NCBI GenBank assembly: GCA_034190875.2
Contig: CM067350.1
Coordinates: 20,668,855-20,732,854 of the forward strand
Source: Urechis unicinctus
Lineage: Eukaryota; Annelida; Polychaeta; Xenopneusta; Urechidae
Direction of reading: 5' to 3'
Length of the DNA stretch: 64,000 bases
Part shown: positions 38,873 through 50,720 of the stretch, in pieces
Numbering within the stretch: position 1 is the stretch's first letter
Layout: the number at the start of each line of letters is the position of its first letter
The notes under the pieces: model-generated
The model's database searches: none
Told to the model about the DNA's origin: nothing
What the model saw: only the letters and a program-made list of their open reading frames with translations
Position numbers and translations under genes: made by a program

Positions 38873-39140
38873 TACAAGTCCGACCATTTTGGTACAATTC
38901 ACCAACCATCTTGGCCCATACTTACATTTTGGCCGATGATCATGGGGCCAAAATAGTCAGCGTCATCCCATAGGCTTACACAGCTGCGCTTCCCCCAAAA
39001 AATCGTAACTTTATTTGCTTCTACTCCTCCTAAGGTTGGAATCTTATTATTCGGGATAACTATCCACTTTTTTTCTTGGCGTTAAATGCATTTGCCTGAA
39101 TTTACATTTTGGCCTAAACGACCATTTTGGCCATGTTGAA
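38873..39140. repeat. Left terminal region with ACCATTTTGG-type motifs
   Basis: Motif words are at 38,883, 38,906 (accatcttgg), 38,927 (acattttggcc), 39,104 (acattttggcc) and 39,119 (accattttggcc), plus one reversed (ggccaaaatag, 38,945). Confidence 0.65.
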
Positions 39141-41529
39141 TAATCGGTCATTATATGGCTTTGTTCGATGTATATTTGCTCCAAACTTATATTCATGATT
39201 TGTGTGACTTTTAACTTCAATGAACAATTCTTTGTTTTAAATTATCGCTTGAAATGAAAAAACATACAAATTTTGAATGAATATATAAATCAGCAGATTA
39301 AAGAATAACGGGCGGCACACGCTCAAATATCTTTACGGAAGGATATAAAAAAAATGGCGATTGTACTGGGAAATCCGTGGTTGTAAGTCTTTGTCAACTC
39401 ATTTTGGGTGTTTTTTTCTCAGTACATATCCGTCTGATAATGTTTAATTTAGATAAATAAGAACAAATGTAGTTCTTAAGCTGGGAATTCTAGAAGCAGA
39501 TCAACATTTAAAATGTTTTGAGAATCTCACTGAAATGAAATACCGGTTTTTTCGATCTATGATGTGTAAAGTTTCGAGTAATCAATGAAAGCATATTGTA
39601 TCAACGGACTGTTTTTATCAAGTGATTAATTAAAAAGATTGTTCTGTGTTATCAGTTTGCTCGTGTCGTAAAATCCAAATGTTCCCACTAACGCACCCGC
39701 GGGCTCAAGCTGAGGTATATTTTGGGATTGTAACTATTCCAGCCTGCCATACCTCGTGGAATTTCCGGTACACGAGCGAACATAAACAAGACGATCGGTC
39801 AGCCATGACAATTTTACACGCAGTTTCCATGTGATTCTCGCTCGGTCAGTATGATTCTAACGTTTATAGATTGAATATCATTCATGTAACAATGAACGTT
39901 ATTGTTGCGGAAAGAAATTTCATGTACGACAAATTACGAAATACCCGTAGTTTACAGTGGTTAGCGAGCTTCACCGGGCAGTTCCGCACGTGGGCTCTAC
40001 CGTTTCACACTCACACTTTCCGATCACGAACACCATTCCAAGGGCCAACAATACCCAGATACCATGTTAATGTGACTAGATGCCTGCAGGGTTGGATAGA
40101 TCTATCGATTACCAATGATTTTTTTTTAAATGTATTTCCTTACGTTCATTAAACCGTATCGACTATTGCCTACGGCTTTTGCTGTCATCTGTCAGATGTA
40201 AACATTGCCTAATCGGTAATCCGCTCCGGTATCACAATAACCCAAACAGACTTCAGACTTTATGCCCTGTAACTAACAATGTTGTATGGTGGACTATGAC
40301 ACTAGCCACCCCTAGCCTAGTGTCATAGTACACCATATAAGTTATAACTACTCTGGTGGTAGTGCGTTAGTGGGGTGGGGTTACTCTTTCAATGTTTTTT
40401 CAAAGGTTGAAGATTGATAATTTGCTCTCAACATTCTTGAATAATATACTTACTTGCATCAGTAATGTGACCTTTAACCTACCTTCTAGTACTTTTATTG
40501 GACATGGAAATAGCATGATCTGCTAATATTATGTATCATTGTAATACACTAAAACATGAATTCTTTATTACATTCCTATAAGTTTGATTATGTGTTATAT
40601 GATAGTCACAACTTTTGTTATCAATAAGTCAGGATAATGATCCTATCTGTATCTCAATAATAGCTATCCAAAACAAACTGTGCTAGTTTTTTTAGCTGCC
40701 AGCCAAGTTCAACAGTGGCTTGCCAAATAATTAGAACCTAGGTGGGTTTTTGAAGTCCAGAGCCTCTTTTGTCAGGGTATCTGCCACATCAATATTGGTA
40801 GTAAAATTGTTGTCAAATGTTCAATGTTCAATAGTACAATCACATCATTTGAATATGTCATGCATAAGCTATAAATGCCATGGTCATCTGTCAGTTAGTC
40901 TTAAACGCTGTGCATCTGATCTAGTGTTGATAGGGGTATTAAGCATATCTGAAATCCCAAATCACACATGACACAGTACAGTTTTGCCCTGTCAATCTGT
41001 CTGCTTGTAAACGTTTGGTGTCACATTTTCTTAATAATGCAAGTCACTCATATATTGATTGTGACATTATTGAAAAAACATTTCTTAGCTATGTTAACCA
41101 AATAGGGAATACCTGTCTCAAATTAAACATGAACCACTCTTATATTGATTATCGCTTACAAAGTAAATATCAGCGCTGCATGACCTTTTGTTCCTGAGTG
41201 ATTTACTCAATGGGGAATAATTCTTGATGGCACGTTTTCTTATAATGCAAGCTTGCAACTTCACATTGACCAAATCTTGCAAACTTTAACTCATAGCTTT
41301 ATGGCTCTTGACCTCTGACTTGCTAAATAAAAGCAAATTAAAATTGCTTGTTCCAGGAAAATGTAGCTAAGTTATTATTATTATTATTATCTACATTACT
41401 GACAGTAATGTAGATGAAGCCACATGACCTACTCACTATTCTACATAATGAGTTGCATGTGCAATATTAAGGTCCATGTGCTTAACCACCATGAAAACAA
41501 ATTTTATGTTAATGGTAAATTCACAACTT
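39141..41529. other. Interior left part of the insert, no gene recognised
   Basis: AT-rich DNA, not repeated elsewhere in the window. Frames of up to 93 codons (39,871-40,152) have no recognisable motif. 41,020-41,260 has a loose internal repetition (ttttcttaataatgcaag and ttttcttataatgcaagc about 215 bp apart). Confidence 0.4.
40284..40338. repeat. 24-bp-arm hairpin
   Basis: Left arm 40,284-40,307 and right arm 40,315-40,338 pair at 21 of 24 positions, around a 7-base loop. The core is ctatgacacta/tagtgtcatag. It could be a relic of a small foldback element; no target duplication is evident. Confidence 0.8.
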
Positions 41530-44500
41530 CGTCAATATTGTGGTTTCATCAGTTTTGTGGCTTTACAATATTGTGGCTTCACCAATATTGTGGCTTCACA
41601 AATACTGTGGCTTCAATAATATTGTGGCTTCATCAATATTGTAGTTTTACCAATGTTGTGACTTAACCAGTGTTGTGGCTTTACCAATATTGAGGCTTCA
41701 CAAATACTGTGGCATCACCAATGTTGAAGCTTCACTAGTGTTGTGTTTTCACCAATGTTGTGGCTTCACCAATTCTGTGGCTTCATCAATATTTTGGCTT
41801 CACCAGTGTTGTGGCTTCACCAGTGTTGTGGCTTTACCAATATTGAGGCTTCACAAATACTGTGGCATCACCAATGTTGTGGCTTCACCAGTGTTGTGTT
41901 TTCACCAATGTTGTGGCTTCACCAATACTGTGGCTTCATCTATATTTTGGCTTCACCAATGTTGTGGCTTCACCAGTGTTGTGGCTTTACCCTTATTGTG
42001 GGCTTTACTGTGGCAAATACTGTGGCTTCACCAGTGTTGTGTTTTCACTAATGTTGTTGCTTCACCAATACTGTGGCTTCATTAATATTTCGGCTTCAAC
42101 ATTGTTGCGGCTTCTATAGTGTTGTGGATTTAATGATATTGTGGCTTCATCAATATTGTGACTTCACCAATATTGTGGCTTTACCAATATTGTTGCTTTA
42201 AAAAAACTGTGGCATCACCAATGCTATGGCTTCATAACATTTTAGCTTCAACATTGTTGTGGCCTCACCAGTGTTATGGATTCAATGATATTGTGGCTTC
42301 ATCAATATTGTGACATAAATATTGTGGCTTCACCAATACTTTGGCTTCACCAAATGTTGTGGCTTCATTAATACTGTGGCTTCACCAATATTGTGACTTC
42401 ATCAATATTGTGGCTTTATACATCTGTGGCTTTTCCAATACTGTGGCATCATCAATATCGTGACTTAACCAATATTGTGGCTTCACCAATACTGTGGCTT
42501 CATCAATTTCTTGACTTCAACAGTGTTGTGGCTTCACCAGTGTTGTGGCTTCACCATTGTTGCGGCTTCACCAGTGTTGTGGATTCAATGATAATGTGGC
42601 TTCATCAATATTGTGACATCAATATTGTGGCTTCACCAATACTGTGGCTTCACCAATGTTGTGGCTTCACCAATACTTTGGCTTCACCAATATTGTGGCT
42701 TCACTAATACTTTGGCTTCACCAATATTGTGGCTTCATCAATATTGTGGCTTTACCAATTCTGTGGCTTCTCCAATACTGTAGCTTCATCAATATTTTGG
42801 CTTCACCAATGTTGTGGCTTCACCAGTGTTGTGGCCTTACCAATATTGAGGCTTCACAAATACTGTGGCTTCACCAATATTTGTGGCTTCACAAGTGTTG
42901 TGGCTTTACCAATATTGTGGCTTTACCAATATTGTGGCTTCACAAATAATGTGGCATCACCAAAGTTGTGGCTTCACCATGTTGTGTTTTCACCAATGTT
43001 GTGGCTTCACCAATACTGTGGCTTCATCTATATTTTGGCTTCACCAATGTTGTGGCTTCACCAGTGTTGTGGCTTTACCCTTATTGTGGCTTTGCAAATA
43101 CTGTGGCTTCACCAGTGTTGTGTTTTCACTAATGTTGTTGCTTCACCAATACTGTGGCTTCATTAATATTTCGGCTTCAACATTGTTGCGGCTTCTATAG
43201 TGTTGTGGATTTAATGATATTGTGGCTTCATCAATATTGTGACTTCACCAATATTGTGGCTTTACCAATATTGTTGCTTTAAAAAAACTGTGGCATCACC
43301 AATGCTATGGCTTCATAACATTTTAGCTTCAACATTGTTGTGGCCTCACCAGTGTTATGGATTCAATGATATTGTGGCTTCATCAATATTGTGACATAAA
43401 TATTGTGGCTTCACCAATACTTTGGCTTCACCAAATGTTGTGGCTTCATTAATACTGTGGCTTCACCAATATTGTGACTTCATCAATATTGTGGCTTTTA
43501 CACATCTGTGGCTTTTCCAATACTGTGGCATCATCAATATCGTGACTTAACCAATATTGTGGCTTCACCAATACTGTGGCTTCATCAATTTCTTGACTTC
43601 AACAGTGTTGTGGCTTCACCAGTGTTGTGGCTTCACCATTGTTGCGGCTTCACCAGTGTTGTGGATTCAATGATAATGTGGCTTCATCAATATTGTGACA
43701 TCAATATTGTGGCTTCACCAATACTGTGGCTTCACCAATGTTGTGGCTTCACCAATACTTTGGCTTCACCAATATTGTGGCTTCACTAATACTTTGGCTT
43801 CACCAATATTGTGGCTTCATCAATATTGTGGCTTTACCAATTCTGTGGCTTCTCCAATACTGTAGCTTCATCAATATTTTGGCTTCACCAATGTTGTGGC
43901 TTCACCAGTGTTGTGGCCTTACCAATATTGAGGCTTCACAAATACTGTGGCTTCACCAATATTGTGGCTTCACAAGTGTTGTGGCTTTACCAATATTGTG
44001 GCTTTACCAATATTGTGGCTTCACAAATAATGTGGCATCACCAAAGTTGTGGCTCTACCAGTGTTTTGTTTTAACCAATGTTGTGACTTCAACAATATTT
44101 TAGCTTCAATATTGTTGTGGCCTCACCAGTGTTGTGGATTCAATGATATTGTGGCTTCATCAATATTGTGGCTTCACCAATGTTGTGGCTTCACTAATAC
44201 TGTGGCTTCATCAATATTGTGGCCTTTACCTATACTGTGGCTTCTCCAATACTGTGGCTTCATCAATATTTGGCTTCATAAGTGTTGAGGAGTTACCCAT
44301 GTTGTGGCTTCATCAATATTTTGACTTCATCAATATTGTGGCTTCACCCATTCTTTGGCTTCATCAATATTTTGACTTCATCAGTATTGTGGCTTCATCA
44401 ATACTGTTCCTTTTCCAATAATGTGGCTTCATCAATATTTTGGCTTCACCAGTGTTGTGGTTTCACCAATATTGTGGCTTCATCAATTTTGTGACTTCAC

Positions 44501-44851
44501 CAATTTTGTGGCTTCACCAGTGTTGTGGCTTCATCAATATTTTGGCTTCACCAATGTTGTAGCTTCATCAATGTTATCCCTTCATCCAAATTTTGGCTTC
44601 ACCAATGTTGTCGCGTCACCAGTGTTGTGGCTTTACCAATATTTTGGCATTACCAGTGGCTTCACCAATATTGTGGCTTCAGCAATATTAAAACTTCATC
44701 AATATTGTGGCTTCACCAATATTGTGGCTTCAACAATACTGTGGCTTCACCAATATTGTGGCTTCACCAATACTGTGGCTTCACCAATTTCGTGACTTCG
44801 TCAATGTTGTGGCTTCATCAATGTTGTGGCTTCATCAAGGTTTTGGCTTCT
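41530..44851. repeat. 3.3-kb minisatellite, 17-bp unit (CAATATTGTGGCTTCAC)
   Basis: About 190 tandem, slightly degenerate 17-bp units; variable positions are CACC/CATC and AATATTG/AATGTTG/AGTGTTG/AATACTG. Three units make 51 bp, so each frame repeats a 17-residue pattern such as LWLHQYCGFTNIVASPI. The long apparent open frames (up to 145 codons) are explained by this and not by a gene. A higher-order repeat is embedded: 42,013-43,093 recurs at 43,094-44,045 with the same series of variants (period about 1,081 bp). Confidence 0.95.
42013..44045. repeat. Higher-order duplication inside the minisatellite (~1,081-bp period)
   Basis: Rare variants recur at the same order and spacing: gcaaatactgtgg at 42,013 and 43,094; aaaaaactgtggc at about 42,201 and 43,282; catctgtggcttttcc at 42,421 and 43,503. 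Similarity extends leftwards to about 41,860/42,948 with a period near 1,088, the difference being a few bases around 42,000. Confidence 0.9.
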
Positions 44852-45164
44852 CTTGTTTATCATATTCCGTTGAGATATATCAATCACTGTGGCTTAAAAA
44901 GACATATTATGTCTAAATGTAATTTTTGTTAAAACCATCAGAATGACCAAAATGACCGAAACAATGAGTATTATCTGTATTTGTTGTGTGTGGGGTATGG
45001 CTTCAACAATCTGTTAATGTAGAAGTTTTTTATCAGAAGTTCTGTTTACCCAGTATGATTGTTAAGCTCCACCTGGTCCTAATTGATGGTCTTGCAGTTA
45101 TGATGTATGCACCTGTGTATAGTGTCTCATTGTTGTACACTTAATCTGCTCTGTATTTATCGCC

Positions 45165-45270
45165 AGCCCAGCATGACACAGACCTGGGGTTCTTTTTATT
45201 ACAAGCCAGTCGTTACACTGACCTGGGGTTCTTGTCACCAGCCCAGTATGTCACCGACCTGGGGTTCTCC
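45165..45270. repeat. Short tandem repeat of a 35-40 bp unit
   Basis: Three copies of gacctggggttct at 45,181, 45,219 and 45,255, with partly repeated linkers (ccagcccagtatg). Confidence 0.7.
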
Positions 45271-45326
45271 TAACATGGCATCATTTTTGTTTGGAGGGGT
45301 AGTTTTTCTTGAGGCCAGTTAACATG

Positions 45327-45375
45327 TAAAATGGCCACCCGTCACCAGGACAGGTCAGGACGGGTGGCCATTTTA
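45327..45375. repeat. Perfect 17-bp-arm hairpin
   Basis: Arms taaaatggccacccgtc (45,327-45,343) and its exact reverse complement (45,359-45,375), with a 15-base loop. Confidence 0.9.
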
Positions 45376-46854
45376 GTTAAGTTCCAGCCCTGTTACTGAT
45401 GACTGAACTAAGCTCTCTGGGCTGTAGACTTATTCTGAACATCTGGCTTTGTCACATAATCAACTCCAGATGAACATCAGATATGTATGTCCTCATATTC
45501 ACTATATACTGATTTTCAGATGTGTACAATTGTAAATGTAACCTCGGGTTAAGGGTGGAGAGAGCTGGCTTATGTGGATGAGACACCATTTTATTAAGTG
45601 ACAGAAGGAAGTGCACCATAGCCAACCCAGGGGAGCAGTCAAGCATTGAATTCGAGTATATTTATCAATGCTAAGCTCCATAGCAACCTTCCTGGTGGTC
45701 ACTAGTCAATGCCTGTTATCTGGATACCCAGAAAGAGAATGTTAAAGTTGCCATCAGTGGTCAATGAATGAAGGTAACATTAATTATTGATGGGTGGGCG
45801 GTTTTTGTTATTGGTTATATAATTGCAGTGCATATTGATAATATCAGGCTTACGATGTGTTTTACCAATATTCTATTAGTTTATATTCAAATGTAGATTC
45901 AGTTTCTGCCACACAGAGGGATTAGTTTTTACTTCCTTTACTTAATTACAAGAGATTGATTCATGTGACATGTTGTATTGATATTCAACCTTATCAGGTT
46001 GGTAAGAATTAATGTTGTGTAATGTTTTACATAGACTTCCTTTTGTTCTTATGATATAAGACTGATTGGCAGTTTGACAAGTTAACTTAGTGTGTGTAAC
46101 AGAATGTGCAACTATAGCTGGGGCACAGCAGGAGAATCATCTTTAGCTGAATCATATGGACAAGCTGTTGTATGGATTCACTAATTGTGTCCTAATGGAA
46201 ACCCACCAAGACTGGCCCTATTGAAAGTTTATTACTGATAGTGCAACATAAGACGCTGTTGTCAAAGTTCCTGCTGATCATGTTCAAATTTACCTGTAGA
46301 TATGCTTTGCTTGATAATGATATCCTTATAATTGATTTCCTTATATTGTTAACCCTTATGAGGTCAATACATTCAGTCCATTAAGTCAATTTATTCAGCT
46401 GAATCAACGCTATGTGATGCTGCCTCCACTGGTCCGTGTCATTCAGTGTATAGCTAGCTGGCTGATCAGAACTTCACAGAAGCCTGTCAACGCGACCGAT
46501 TTGGGAAACACCCAAATAGCTTCAGTCGAAAGTCATTTTCTCTCAAATTACCATATCTTATTCACCTTTCATTTACTATAAATGAACACTTCTTTCATTT
46601 AATTGGAACTGATTTAAGATTACACCTTGTTGTTTTGTTGCACCAAATTTAAGCGGATTTTGCAACTTTGGCCATGTGCGGCAAAACTGTCGCCATGTCG
46701 CACGAAGATAAATACACCCTCCATGGCAGACATGTTTGACGCAATGCTAACATAACATCTCTGCAATAGTTCACGGAGCGCATGCGATTTGACCCGGTTG
46801 TAACCTCTGACCGGGCGATAACAAGCAGCGCGCGTCAAACATAAACAAACAAGA

Positions 46855-46893
46855 ATGGTCAACATGAATGGAGCTTATCGGGGAAGCTCGGAA
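46855..46893 (+). other. Possible first coding exon with splice donor
   Basis: A CpG-containing stretch (46,640-46,850) precedes two ATGs (46,855 and 46,864). The short open frame then meets GTAAGC at 46,894, a good donor match. No protein family can be recognised from so few codons. Very tentative. Confidence 0.2.
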
Positions 46894-47073
46894 GTAAGCT
46901 GTGTTTACTGTCCACAAAGGCCGCATTTTGATGTCTTTGATTATGAACTTTCTTTACTTAATACGCTGCAGTTATTTCGGTTATATAACCAAGGCCCTGC
47001 AGTCACAAGTATTAAATTTGGGCAAATCTTATTCTAACATTAGCAGTCCAAGTTTTTTTGGTTGTGTGTCTTT

Positions 47074-47373
47074 TTATTTTTTTCCATAAAACATGTGAAC
47101 TCCCATCGGAGGGCTGGGGGGAGCAGCAAATCTGGGAGCAAATGGTATATCAGGCTTTTCCCATACCCCGTTGGTAGATAAGTTTCCAAAGAACAACTTC
47201 TCCAAACACTCTCGCTGCTTGTCTGTCATTTCCAATCCCGGCGTGTAACTTTCTATTTCTTTTTTCAGTCGATTTTCGTTAACAAATTCGTCTTCACATC
47301 TGACTGCCGCCAATTTTAGAAACGCTTGACGGCCATGAAACGTCCGCGGAACTACTTTTTTTCGATAAATGCC
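47074..47373 (-). other. Exon-like open frame, unidentified
   Basis: Open on the minus strand for about 100 codons between a stop at 47,374 and TAA at 47,074. Composition is protein-like (charged helix NENRLKKEIES, then MTDKQRECLEKLFF, then a proline-rich end APRFAAPPSPPMG). There is no ATG near the start, so it would be an internal or terminal exon, or a gene fragment. A possible acceptor (ttttatag) lies at about 47,390. A run of seven T (plus strand) at 47,356-47,362 separates it from another protein-like frame; one base more would join them, suggesting either decay or a homopolymer error. No family recognised. Confidence 0.3.
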
Positions 47374-47496
47374 TCATAATGGGCCTATAAAAAGTTTTTC
47401 ATAACAAAATGATTATTATTATTCTAATCACACACAACAGAAAATGTTTTTGTAATATTTAACAGATGACATTCCGTAATAATATTTCGTCGCGTA

Positions 47497-47868
47497 ATGG
47501 CCCGAATTTGGCCCAAAGCGATCAGAGTATTGCAGAGGCGAATCCCAGCCTGCGCAGAAGCCGATGCGCAGGAGATCGAGATAAATAGTGACAGCTGTTT
47601 GGACTCTCCCGATTCAAGGGACGAGGGATGTTGTCCAACATCGTTGACAGACAGATTACAGTGTTCAGAGTGGTTAAATAACATTAATCTGCCCAGAGCA
47701 ATCGAAATGTATAATAGTTACAGCAATTACTTCAATGATGGCAGTTTAATTATCCATGAATCAGAATATAAATACTTTAAAATATATGACCTACGAGCAT
47801 TTTTGACTTGGAATCGTCCGTGCTCCAATATTAGAGACGACAATCTTCAGAATGTTAGGTATCACTAA
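47497..47868 (+). CDS. Hypothetical 123-residue protein
   Basis: ATG at 47,497, stop after 123 codons. The first half is rich in charged residues and cysteine, the second contains EWLNNINLPRAIEMY, faintly like the start of a SAM-type domain but too weak to claim. It runs opposite to the neighbouring exon-like frames and overlaps a minus-strand frame, so it may be chance. No splice or promoter evidence. Confidence 0.25.
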   Translation: MARIWPKAIRVLQRRIPACAEADAQEIEINSDSCLDSPDSRDEGCCPTSLTDRLQCSEWLNNINLPRAIEMYNSYSNYFNDGSLIIHESEYKYFKIYDLRAFLTWNRPCSNIRDDNLQNVRYH

Positions 47869-47913
47869 TTCTTGTTAAAACTCGCAGTACCTAAGTATAA
47901 ACTTGTAACCAAA

Positions 47914-48201
47914 TTAATAACGAGTACGTTGAAGAACTCCCTTCCTTAAAATAGGTGACTTTAATGCATATTTTCTCCGTTCGACCGGTACACCTGCCGC
48001 TCGGCAAGGTTCGGAACTTTTCGGAGCAAGACATTGCGTCAGCATTTCGTGGAATCGCGCCGATAATTTAACTTCACTTTTTTCTTCATGGCTCGTTGAA
48101 TATTGTGAATGTACAGTTCGAATTATGTTTAAACAATGAGAAATCGAAAAAAGTTTCTTTCGGTTCCCGAAAGACCTAAAAACGCGCAATACTTTGTGCA
48201 A
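47914..48201 (-). other. Exon-like open frame with basic N-terminal part, unidentified
   Basis: 95 codons on the minus strand without an ATG at its start. The beginning is basic and aromatic (KVLRVFRSFGNRKKLF), resembling a mitochondrial presequence. The end is also basic (RRKYALKSPILRKGVLQR). A possible acceptor (ttttag) precedes ggtctttcgg inside the frame. It may be a captured or decayed exon. Confidence 0.25.
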
Positions 48202-48404
48202 GCTTGTTTGTAGGAATTAAATTTAAGTCGTTTATGGTTTCATTGACCTAAGCTTTTTCATTGACTAAGCTTTGTAACCCTAGGTTGTATAAACGATGGT
48301 CTGTCAGTAGTAGGTTGGTTGGGATAATAAATGTTAGTAATATCGGAAGGCAAAAAGGGCTGGTCGGCTCATTTGTTTATTCTAATCGCCAATATGGGTA
48401 GATA

Positions 48405-48714
48405 TGTAAAATGGTCAAAATGGTTGGTTATATAAAAAGGCCAAAATGGTTGGTTTTATAAAGAAATTCCAAAATGGTTGGTTTTTTGCATGACAAAACT
48501 ATCATGACTATTTTGGTACAACCATTTTGGCCTAGGATTTTTATAATCTTCTAAAATAAGTTATGAATGAAGATATTAACTGAAAGCTGTACAAGGCAGA
48601 TGTATAATGTTTTGCATCCGTGATATCACATAATTTGAGCTCCAAAAAGCGAAATAATCGAATGACCCAAAATGGTCGGTTTTGTCGATATTGTCCAAAA
48701 TGGTTGCAATTGTA
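48405..48714. repeat. Right terminal region with CCAAAATGGT-type motifs
   Basis: ccaaaatggttggtt occurs at 48,442 and 48,470 with a partial copy near 48,416; inverted forms lie at 48,513 and 48,525. cccaaaatggtcggtt is at 48,666 and the terminal ccaaaatggttgcaatt at 48,695. Orientation is mostly opposite to the left end. Confidence 0.65.
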
Positions 48715-48875
<161 letters not shown>

Positions 48876-50720
48876 TTGGGCAAAGTGGTCAGCCAGAGGG
48901 AAGGGAAGAAAATAAAGGCAATACGTTAAAAGCGTGATGTTCTATTTTCTCTTATCTTCAGTCGTTATGTTACACCACATCGTATAATGCATGTTCAGAG
49001 TAATTATCTACAATGTATCGCTACCGGCAGCAACAACTGAGCATCCTCTAAATCATTAAATAGGCCGGTTTATTTAATTGTTTAAAAGGTCCTATCCACT
49101 TTATATAACCTTATTGATTGCCGGATTCAATAGATCTGCGAACGCGGAGGAATGCCTAATCAAATGGCACAGATAGCAGTTGCATTTTATGGGACGTTTA
49201 ATCTGATGCTGCTTTGTGGAAGAGAAAGATGTCAGCATGTATTGGAAACGTAGGAGTAGACATCAACAATACCATGTGACATTTGATTGAAACTGAGGCA
49301 GGCGACACTGCTCTTGCAAAACTTTCTGACTAACGGCAATAATATACGGCATGATCATTTTCAACTGCTGCTCTATTTCTAAATTACCCTTATGTTGATA
49401 GCCATTAGGCGCTAACTGCATATGCGCTGCCCATAATATCTAACGCGTGATTTACTTAACCAAACATAGCACCAAGCAAATCCCATAGTTTGACAATAAA
49501 GACAATATTCAAGGCATAAATACTATATTACCTTCATTTCCATCGGAACTAGGTGTCGTCTTATGTAACTTTAGCCCAAAAAGACATTCCAGTGCTCATT
49601 TACAAAGAGTTGTCTGCTTACGGAAGCAATTGTAAACCTGACAGCGATATCGTGTAACTATCATAGTTATTTAAGACTTAATTAAGACACCACACTTCAT
49701 GTACACAAACTTTTTTTTCCACTTTCGATTGTAATTTCATATTTAAACACACCATAACGCAATGTGGTAGATGTTCTTTCAATCCGGTTGTTTGTCATGA
49801 AATGGTATAACTAAGTCCTTTGTTGACAAGCACACCTCCACCAAAGATACTATGGTGAAGCTTCTGCTCGTTAAGTTTGTATTGCTATAACACAAAGGCG
49901 AGTTCGATAATTTGATATAATAACCAGTAAGCAATATGCAAAACTTGATGCTTTCTCTATTCTTATACTAAATGAAGTTGATTACCTTTAAGAGATTTTC
50001 GCAAGTAGATATAATGCGCACCCCGGATCATTATGTTTGGTTTGTTTTCAAAACAACCGAACCAAAACGCATGTATTTTCTCGTACCCAAAATTGACATT
50101 GGAACGAAGAGGTACATTAAGTTAGACACTCAGAAATTACACATAAGAAATCATTTGATTATCCTTTACTGAAACATCAGTTAGGAAGACCATGGTTGTT
50201 GTGACTGAGGGTAATGACACCGCTGCCCCTGTATTGTTATCGTACCTTTATTCGTAATCCACTGCCTCTCACCAGCCGCATAAAAGATAACTCGTCAGCA
50301 TTTTGCTTTACAAGGATTGATTGCTTTGTTGAGAAACTTTTCCTATTTCATCAACACGAAATATTCAGATGTGATGACGTCATGCAATGCTCCGCATGGC
50401 TCAATAGATATTAATTCGTGAAAACATCAGCTTTATAGAAGATTATAATAGAGGGCCTGTCAAACAGTGGAGCTACGCCACGTGGTTAAATGGGAATATT
50501 TTGAAATACGCTATGATGAAGGTAATCGGCTCACGATGAGTGAGAAAAGAAAGACAATATAGGTGTATTGTATGATATATACTTTCCTATGTGCATATCA
50601 CTGTACGTGTTACTATGTGAACCAAATAGATAGGTGAGGTTTGGCTATTCTTAGATGCACTGCAGCTCTACTTCTTAGGGGGAAAAGGCGACACGCACTA
50701 CTAAAAGCTGCATTTTATTT

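Larger units (their letters stand above)
44852..46600. other. Mostly unique spacer with a short repeat and a hairpin
   Basis: No gene recognised. Includes the gacctggggttct repeat and the hairpin listed separately. Confidence 0.4.
38873..48714. mobile_element. Putative 9.84-kb TIR element inserted in an (AT)n array
   Basis: Relative to unit 1, where tail-(AT)n-block B is continuous, unit 2 has 9,842 bp inserted inside the array. The insert begins TACAAGTCCGACCATTTTGG and ends with the reverse complement of TACAATTGCAACCATTTTGG, giving 20-bp terminal inverted repeats with 17 matches. Further ACCATTTTGG-type words follow inside both ends, mostly pointing inward in opposite orientation, as in subterminal repeats of DNA transposons. 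Contents: a spacer, a hairpin, a minisatellite (41,530-44,851) and exon-like frames near 46.6-48.2 kb. I recognise no transposase, so autonomy and superfamily are unknown. The alternative is a composite arising by recombination between AT arrays. Confidence 0.55.

Noticed and set aside
41675-43166. Open frames of 102-145 codons rich in Trp, Cys and His
   Set aside because: They are translations of the 17-bp minisatellite; the pattern repeats every 17 residues in several frames.
41530-44851. CRISPR-like repeat array
   Set aside because: Units are directly contiguous with no unique spacers, in a eukaryotic context; it is a minisatellite.
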